Source: Mimachlamys varia (lineage: Eukaryota > Mollusca > Bivalvia > Pectinida > Pectinidae). From it: a stretch of DNA of 64,000 bases. Made by a program: the position numbers and the translations under genes. Each line of letters begins with the position of its first letter. Within the stretch, counting starts at the first letter, position 1. Location: the NCBI GenBank assembly GCA_947623455.1, contig OX392536.1:30261465-30325464 (forward strand), in the 5' to 3' direction. Below the pieces are notes generated by a model. That model saw only the letters and a program-made list of their open reading frames with translations, searched no databases and was not told the origin of the DNA. Below, piece after piece: positions 1 to 9,700 of the stretch.

Positions 1-592
1 GCCTGAAAATCAATCAACCAACCTGGAAACTTATGCATTCATGGTACATGTTATATATACAGACTATTCATAGATTTATGAAATATTTGCATGTCTTAGA
101 TTTATTGCAGATGGTATCTTCATTAACTTTGAAATAAGTTTCTTTTCAAAGGAAGTTTAAAAAGGGACGCAAGTAAAGCGTATGTCATTATCAATATTAT
201 TTACATTACCTCGCTTTTGATCCTATAGAATCAGAGACAGATATATATGGTTTTCATTAATCATTAATGCAAGGTACCGTATCATTGTTAGTAATCCCCC
301 GATGCTTTTAAAGACACACGATTTTATTACTTCACCCAGACAAATAGAAATGTGTAACATGAGAACATATTGACAATCGAAATACATAATACAAAATACA
401 CAAAACGACTATTAATTATAAAACACGCATTGTTAAGAATCACCAATAACTTTTTATTGCTTAACTTTTACAGTTACAAAGTATATGCAAATGGTAAAAA
501 TAATAAACTCTGTCCTGTACCGTTCGGTTCCGAAAAATAGAAGCGATTTTTATTTTTGCACAACCATAACGATGTTGATACCTTTACTTCAG
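1..592. other. Upstream region of the matrix gene, no gene recognised
   Basis: AT-rich sequence without a supportable exon. A pyrimidine-rich tract ending in CAG at 590-592 could be the acceptor of a 5' UTR exon lying 22 bases before the start codon; no TATA box is convincing. Confidence 0.4.
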
Positions 593-614
593 GTTTGACC
601 GATCCAGACAAACA

Positions 615-753
615 ATGGAGGGTTACCCGACTGTCTTCTTCCTCGTCCTCGCAGTCCTCTACCGGACCACTCTGTCCGACCATGACAGTGGGGAGGTAGA
701 CTTCGACGACAGTGATACAATGTTCTACAACCCGTACGAACAGTACACCCAAA
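615..753 (+). CDS. Matrix protein exon 1: start codon, signal peptide, acidic linker
   Basis: The ATG at 615 opens a short frame with a hydrophobic core (PTVFFLVLAVLY) followed by small and polar residues, a typical secretory signal with likely cleavage near the TLS-DHD boundary. An acidic, Tyr-containing linker with several Asp and Glu residues follows. The exon ends at a strong donor (GTAAGT at 754) with one base left over. That base combines with the first two bases of the exon at 2434 to give Ser, so phase supports direct joining. This start is preferred over the ATG at 2385, which lies in intron sequence just before the next acceptor. Confidence 0.8.
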
Positions 754-3700
754 GTAAGTCGTGTATTTCGTGACGTATCACACACATATACTGCACCTTT
801 TAAATTTAGTGATAGGTACAGTAAGCCGAAAAAATGAATTAAGCTGCATCATAAAGCTGTTTCGTTCTCATAGGTCTTTTTAGTGATGCTAGGGACCAAA
901 AGGTGGGAATCCAAAATCTCTAAACTAATGTAGAAGAAGAAGTGTCAGGTGCGTAAAACCCCTCCAATTTATGAATTTAGAAGTAAAATTAAACTTGTAA
1001 TGTATAATTTCAAATCGTGTACTACGAAAATGTGTATATTATGTACCGTGCCACTACCCAAATGAGATTAACTGTGGCTATGGAGGCTCCAGCAAACCTC
1101 GGGGACAAAAAATAAAAAATAAATAAATAAAAAAAAACACCAGCAGAGTCTGCCACCCCCTATCATGAAATATGACGTAACACACACATATTCTTTCTAA
1201 ATTTAAATGATAGATACATTATGCCGAAAAAATGAATTAAACTGCATCATACAGCTGTTTCTCCCTCCTATGAAAACTACATACAGAATAGTCGGGTTTT
1301 AGGTGTGTTATTCTCTCTATATTGAACAGTACACCCAAACACCAAAGTAAGTCGTTTATTAGGTGTAATGCCTTCTATATTGAACAGTTCAACAAAATGA
1401 TTTTATAGGTTAAATGTTCTTGTGATTTCATTTTTTGCCAATGTATGTCATTTATGAGACGATATTTTCCTTTTAATAAACACTAAAACCCATTTTTGAT
1501 TAGCGAGGGTTTTCATGAAATAATAATAATGACCGACAGAAAAATTAAAACACAGAGAAGATCCCATACCCGAAAATATTTTCTAAATACATAAAACTTT
1601 TGTAAGTGAACGAGCAGGATATTTGGAATTGTGTACATAGCAATATCAATAAAAGATGATTGAAAAATCTTAAGACTAGCATGCATCATCCGCACGTAAT
1701 TTATGACGTAACTTTTCGAATGTATTCTCTCAATCAAGGAGTTGCAATTACAAGCATAAAAGAATAATCACTAAGCTAGTAAAATACAATTCTTTTATAA
1801 GTCAACGTTTGCATTTACATTTAAATGGCACATTACTAATTAAATTGCAGTTGCTTATACAATTGGCAGAATAGCCCCCCCCCATTTTTTAATCATATAT
1901 TTATTAAATTAACAAAAAGAGCATTAATGTGCATGTACAGAATTTTTTCATATTAAACTGTCTCCATTTCTCAGATATTTACGTTGATAAAGATGTAAAG
2001 AATACATCATATATCTTAATCGAAAAATTTTTATCAGAGGAATGTTTGAGGTGCTTATCTTATTTCTTTCATTTCCATCAGACCAGATTATTTCAAAATA
2101 TTTTCATACCTGTAAATGGTTGACGCTTCCCCGTGATTAAGCTTGAAATGTCAAACACATTATCATTAATCTCATAAAAATGCTTCACTAAATTTTCCCG
2201 AATTTAGAATTAAATTAGTTTATTGAAGCAGGGTTTGATATTGTTAATGAATTATTGACGATAGCGCACCTGTTCCTGCAGTTAGCACGTGATCTTTAGC
2301 TATCACAAACTACGTCATACATAACGGGGAGTATATGTTTACAGTAATCGTAATATGACTAGATAGATTATTGTTTTATGATCCTTGATTGAAACGGTCC
2401 TCTTTTACATATGTCATGACCTTGCATTTACAGGTAAAATGACCGGTGGTCAGATTGGTGCTCGGACCACTAGCCCGAGCAGCGGTCAGTTCGTGGGTCA
2501 GTCTGATGACAAGGACGATGTTCAATACGTTTACGTCACTCAGTCCGGTGGTCAAATGATTGGTCAGAACACTGGTCAATTTAATACTTTAGATGGCACA
2601 GGGGGTCAATTACGAAATAAACCTGATGACTTAGATGATCGATTCGTAACCATTGGTCAGCCAAACAGTCAAACTGGATGGCAACAACAAAGCCAAACAA
2701 CGGGGAAAACCATATACACACCAGCAGGGACGTTTACTCGCCATAACGGTGGTCAATTGGTCGGTCAAACAGGTGGTCAATTAACAGGTCAGACTTCAGG
2801 GCAGTTAGGTGCCCAGAACGTTAATCCCTTTATCCGTTCTATGTCCAATGAGATAGATGATGACCAATTCTTACAGACAAGTCACATGACGAGTCCAACT
2901 GGCGGTAAAAGTATTGGTCAGTCAGCTGGTTTAAAAACTGTTCAATCACAAGGTAAAACAGACCAATTTTTTATGGGTCGTTCTGGTGATAGAAACGATG
3001 ACCAGTACGTATATGTTAATCCACAAACTATTGGTCAACAGGCTATTGGTCAACAGGCTATTGGTCCACAGGCTATTGGTCCACAGGTTATTGGTCCACA
3101 GGTTATTGGTCCACAAACTATTGGTCCACAGGCTATTGGTCAACAGGCTATTGGTCTACAGGCTATTGGTCCACAAACTATTGGTCCACAGGTTATTGGT
3201 CCACAAACTATTGGTCCACAGGTTATTGGTCAACAGACTATTGGTCCACAGGCTATTGGTCGACAAACTATTGGTCCACAGGCTAGCCAAAACATGGGCA
3301 TTTTCAATGGTCAGTCCGCTAACCAGAAAACTGTACCATATACTATTTATTCAACTGGTCAGTCAAACGATGATAAAAATGATGACACATATTTACCTGT
3401 TGGTCAGTCAGGTGGTCAATTTAGTGTTTTTAATGTTCCATCTTCTAGTCAAAATGTTGTCCATTCCGGCAATGAAGCAGCCATGTTTAATGGTCAAATT
3501 GCTAACCAGAAAACTGTTCCATATACCATTCAAACAACTGGTCAGTCCAGTGATAAAAATGACGACCAGTTTGTACAAATTGTCCAGCCATACAATAACC
3601 AGAAATTCTTACCCGCTCAACAGTCGGGCGGTCAAACTAGTCTTTTTAGTGGTCAGTTGGATAGACAGAATACTGTGCCATATACCGTTCAGTCACTCAG

Positions 3701-6700
3701 CCCATCAAACGATAATTATGATAAGAACGATGACCAATATTTACCTGTTGGTCACTCCAGTGGTCAAGGAGGTAGTCAATTCATTCGTCAACCATTTGTC
3801 CAGGGAAGTGCAAGTGTGACAGGCCAACAAAATATTGGAAAGACAAGTGGTCCAGTTGGTATTTCAAATGGTCAGTTTGTTAGTCAGAATTCCGTTCCAT
3901 ATACTGTTCAGTCGATCGGTCAATCGAACGATAAAATTGACCAGAACGATGACATATATTTACCCATTGGTCAGTCAAGTGGTCAAATACGTCTTCTAAA
4001 TGGTCAACTTTCTAGTCAGAATAACGTCCAACTAACGTTTCATTCGATCGGCCAGTCCTTCGATGATGATGATAATGATGATGATGATGATGAAGATGAT
4101 GATGACCAATTTGTACAGACAAGTCAGCCAATCACTCATACATCAGGTAGACCTATTACATCTATATATGCTGACCAGAATGAGGACAATTATTTACCTG
4201 TAGGTCAGTTGGGTAGTCAAGTAGGCAGCCAGTTCACTGGTCAACCATTTGTCCAGGGAGGAGTTAATATCCTTGGTCAGCAAAACATTGGTCAAGCCTC
4301 TGTAACAATGGACGGAAGGTTAGGTGTTAGCAATTCTATTGGTCAACGCTATGATGACCAACCTGATGTCCAAACAGTTGTACAGACGTCGGGTCCGTTT
4401 GTGTCCAGCACCAATGACCAATACCCCGATAAGCCAGGAAAGCTTTCTATTGGCAAGCACTATGGCCAAGCAGATGACCACCGGGACTCACTGACCAAAT
4501 ACCCAGAGTCAAGCAACCGGGAGAAAGACGGTACTACTATAGTATTTAGTTGTGTATATAGTTATAGTGGCCATATATCTACATATATACATATATAGTG
4601 GTAGACCAAGGGAGGCTGAGGAGGGATGGTTGTACATATTTTGGTGTTATCCACATACAGCTCATCTCAATAGTAGAGGCCGGAATGTCAGCAGATTTGT
4701 ATTGTGGAGGACTAATTTATTATATACCTATACAGATGTATCCGATTTTATACTACTTATGAACCCTTCTCAGCTGCATGTGCATACTGTAGTGTTTATA
4801 TTTTCAAAGACAGACCTGTAACCATAAATACTCGTATTTCCTCATTGATGTGCAATGGACACTGGCCTCTCCCGTTTCCAGTTGCCCACACATCCATGAC
4901 TCCTATCCTTCTTGATCTTGTTAACTACCGATTTACGATTGTTCCTTTAGCATTGTGTTAGTTTTCTTTGTTCCAGTATTTATCTGATTTGCCTTGTCCA
5001 GAAAGATCCTTTTTCCAACTGCAATATCATTTCCCACTGTCCATTCCAAACTTTTCTCTTTCAGAAGCTGATGACGTTAACGAAGCAACGTTGAAACTGA
5101 AATATATATATTTAGCCTTAGAAAATTATTATTATATTTACGAAACCTTTTTATAATTTTATTTATCATATGTATATCTGCATGATTATGCTTGTGTCAT
5201 AATCAGAATGCTGTTAGTTGTAGCAGCATGTTTATCCAGTATATACATGTATAAGTATACCCCTAGTCAGAGACATTACATAGGCGTGATAAAAACATTG
5301 TAAAGAAATTGCTGTAAAAATATTATTCATGAACTATAAGATGACATTGACTCGATTCTATCGTAAGTTTCAACATCTGCAAAGCAAAATATATTTTTCT
5401 TTTTGCAAATACACTTTTATGTTCCGAAGGCAAATAATGTCATTGAAATAAATGAAATATGATCAAATGAATATAATGCTAAGCAAGACGTGTGGATAAA
5501 TGGAAAACCAGCTCATGTGTAAAATAGGTTTACCAATACTAGCTCGAGCATGTCCATCATTGTTGTGTTTTACATTGAACAGTTGATGCTGGAGGAATGT
5601 GCAACAACTACAAGACGAAGGGTGGCTGGGCCTACCGACCTATCTATGGTTCATGTAATCAGTACCTCCAATGTAACAGCGATCACATGGCTTCACTTCT
5701 CACATGCGCAGCCGGAACCTTCTACGACGGCACTTCCTGTCGACATTCAGCAGAGGTCTACTGTCCTTATGGTATGAAAATGTACCTCCGTAACTGTTTT
5801 AATCAATACTCCAACAACCTATAGCATGATTTCTTACATTTGTTGAGTTCGCCCCCATGTTTTGTCCATAACAACAAGTTTTATTCTCTTGAATTTTTCC
5901 ACGGATTTTCTTTTGTTCACATTGTGCTGTAGCTCATCGATTTTGTGTTTGGATTATGATTCTGTTAACGCTTCGGTGTTTTTATGATTTTTGTGCTATA
6001 GCAAGTCTAATACCATTACTAGTAGTTAGTTGGGAACCTCTTCTGAAGGGCCTGTCTCTGGTTTGGCTGCTTTTTCCCCTTCATAGAAGTATTATTTGCT
6101 TTGACTTCTTACTGAATATTAATTGGGTATTATTTTGTTAAGATCCATGCCAAGCTCACAAACCGGGATTTAAGTACACTGATGGCCAGAGTTGCTATGG
6201 TTACTACAAATGTGTCAAAGGCAAGTCCCGGTACCACACCTGTCCCGATGGTTTCTACTTCAACTCTCACAAACAGATCTGCATCTCCGACGACACCTGT
6301 CAGAAAAACAACCTTATCCACCGTGAGTATTCATTGAAATATCATTCGCATTCCAATCAATAAACTGTCTTTATGCAAAACACACACTGTGAGAGGACAT
6401 TATTGTCATTCTCAGTCTCTTCACAAAGCAACGTAGATCTAAGAATTAGCACAATCGTTTTAGAAATTGTAGCAGATAAGCTCTTACGCTACCAATCGGA
6501 TGATGCGCATTTGGGAAAGTATCTCTCTCTTTTCATATAACACCAATTGCACATACAGTGAAACCTCAGAATTAAGACCACCTCGTTATTAAGACCACTT
6601 CCGTTAAAAAAATCGTTTATATATCTTTGTATTTTTAGCTTCACTATTAAGACCACCCAACTATTAAGACCACCGAGCTATTTAGATCAGTTTTGAAAAG

Positions 6701-9700
6701 TGCCAAATGCCACTTTTGCACTAAGTTTCACCTCACTACTCAGACCACTGACCAAACTCAAAGTCACCTGGTGTGTATTGCCTTGTGTACACCTGTCAAG
6801 TGTCGGATCAGTAAACTGTTTATTGGTGTCAAATTGACTAATCAGTTACAATTACTGTGTGATTAGCATTATAAAGCCTATATATTAGTGAATGGACCAT
6901 GTAAAATAGTAAAAAAAAATCTGTCTGCATGGTCACCCTCGGTATTCAAACCAGCCCGCTATTAAGACCATTTTGTTGGGTTCCCTAGGGTGGTTTTAAT
7001 ATAGAGGTTTTACTGTATTGTCCTACCCTTGGTATGCAACGCCCTCTCGTTATACATTGTGTTTAAATATTGTCCTACCATTAGCATACCATATTTTCAT
7101 AATCTAGCATGTTCTTACGGAACAACCCATCCCTTTCCGGGACGTCCCGAGATGTTCTACCTTTACGACGGCAGGGATGTCTTCTACCCTATGAAATGTC
7201 CCAAGGGATTATGGTATCGTCCTGACATCTGCTCCTGTGACTGGATCGTCCCAGGTATTAGTGGCCATGAAGGTAAGAAAAGATCTCGCGCTATAAAAAG
7301 TGTGCCGCCATTGATGTTGGGTTAATGTCTATTAGATAAAATAACGGCGTTCTTAATTAACAAAATGTTTATTCAAAGAATGCATGATAATTACATGCAT
7401 ATTGAAGATGATGTAACACACACATGTGCTGCACCTTTTAACTTGAAATTTTTAATTTATCCTTTGTTATAGTACAATCCATTTTATGCTGTTTCTAAAG
7501 CATTATACAATAATACTTCTAAATTAAAAGCGTTACATAATAGTATACTATAATACAGTGTACTTGTTTCAACAACAGCATTTTCACATAATTTCCTCCT
7601 AGAAATGTGACAATGTAGAAAAATTAATTTGGAACACATAATGCAGGTATCGACCAAAACCTTTCACTTTCTAAATCGAAAATATGTTGCAGGCTGCAAA
7701 CCAATGTACCACTTTCAGTACAACGGTAACTTCCTTGAGGCTTACAACAGGATTCAACAAGTACCCAACACCGGCGTGGCCATCTACCGGAAGTCAGCAC
7801 TCTTTAGCGAAGGAGGACAAATAATGGTGTGGGCTATGAACAATATGAACTTAGATAAGGAGTTCGCATTCTGTTTTGAATTTATGTCGAAGATCTACAA
7901 CGGAGAGGTGGCGTTGTTGTCTAATGGGTACAAAGATCATGATTTTACATACAAAATAACCTACATTCCCGCCCAATCACTGGTCAAAGCCTACATAGAA
8001 CTTGACGACGGTACCACGGCGCATCTTGTCGTTAATGGTGTGGTATGTATACGTGTATAGTGTTCATCTTCCACTGTCTTGTACGAAAACATGCATTTGA
8101 AAGTATCCACTCTCTTGATAATTTTCATTTCTGTAACAAACATTCTTTGTTTGGCATGCATTTCATAATTCTACTCCACTATAAATTTAAAGGATGCTAT
8201 AAAAAAGGAAGAAGAAAAACCCAAACAAACCAATGAAAAATTCGTCACATAGTTACAAGAACAAGGGGTTTACAGGTACAATGTACATGGTTGTTCCTCA
8301 CGTTATGCTTCGTTCCTTTATTTCCAGCATCCGCTCAAACCCCATTTCGTTCGTCTAGCGAAGTTCGGCAGTAAGATAAAGCTCCGTATCGACAATATCA
8401 GTGCGACGATGGTGAAGACACGTAAGTATAACCAATCATAACTATAGAGTAGGTTAGTATGGTTGCCAAAGAATATGATTCACCTTTCGTTTCATTATTA
8501 TCGAAGTTTCAAACTAAATGGTGATTGTAGCACACACTTCTCTGCTTTTTTATTAACACTTATACGAACATGTAAAACCAGAAAAAAAAACAATCACGAA
8601 CACCAGTATTTTATAACTGAACTTTACGTACTTATCAGTGAGGTTTTAAAATGCTACATATCATTTTATTTTCACCTACGCAACGTTTAACATAATACAT
8701 ATATTCTATTGTGACAAAGTCGGATAGTACACTCATTGACCGACAGCTCAGAAATAGAAATATTACTTAAAGGACTTTAAACATTCACAGATCATTTGTT
8801 TTCTTCAAAACAATAATCTTGTGGTCGGTTTTTCCAGTGTTCATCTAATTTGTTCTCAAATTGCTTCTGTCGATAAACGTTAATTTTCTACCGTAGTATG
8901 CCATTTTCTCATTAGATTTCCTATTAATTAACTACCAGAAAAAAATCCTTGCTTGTTAATAATTATAATAGTAACAATTTGATCAAATTCACCCGTTTTC
9001 AACATAATTACCTAACGCTTGTTTCGGTAGTATCAATTCAAGTTATCCGTTTTTTAGAACTCTAGTCATAATTGGTTAATTGGCAAAACATTTTTACTAA
9101 GGTTTGCATTGTTTTTATGTAAAACATTTATCCTGAGATGAAAAATGATATTTAATAATGAGACACGGTTAACTGTATCAATATCATTATACTATGTGCT
9201 ATGTAAATACTTAAGTAATTCTCTAAAAGGATATCAAGTTTTTATCAAAATTTGATGTAAAACGAAATCACAAATGTGTTTAAAAACTTGATACGAAATC
9301 AAATCATAGTTGTCATGATGTTTTATGTTATATCTATTTGTCGTTTTTACCGTATAAATACCTATCATTTACACAGATGTATCTTTACATAAGCATATAA
9401 AATATCTAGAACATCTCTCTATATAGGGTATATAAACATTGTTGAAACATTTTAATGAGTTAAGTACTATTTGTAGGAAACTTAATATCCTGACGTAAGC
9501 TGAGAATTGTTGATGAATCTTCATCTAATATTAGTGTCTAAAGTAGTGAGATCAACATCGATGTAAATAGTTTAATCTATGAATATTACACTTGCAGTGA
9601 TGCACTGTAAATATCATTGATAGCAAGAAAAAACAAATAACAGACCAATCGTGTATTCCCAAAGTAAACATAGACATTCCTTCACTGATCTTATATATGT

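Noticed and set aside
2385..2433. ATG at 2385 as start of the repeat-rich protein
   Set aside because: The stretch before 2434 ends in a good acceptor (TTTACAG), and joining to the signal-peptide exon at 615-753 keeps phase, so the ATG is intronic.
2986..3819. Alternative plus frame reading LLVHRLLVHRLLV repeats across the matrix exon
   Set aside because: It is the shifted-frame shadow of the pentapeptide repeat; the Gln/Gly frame is longer and splices into real domains.
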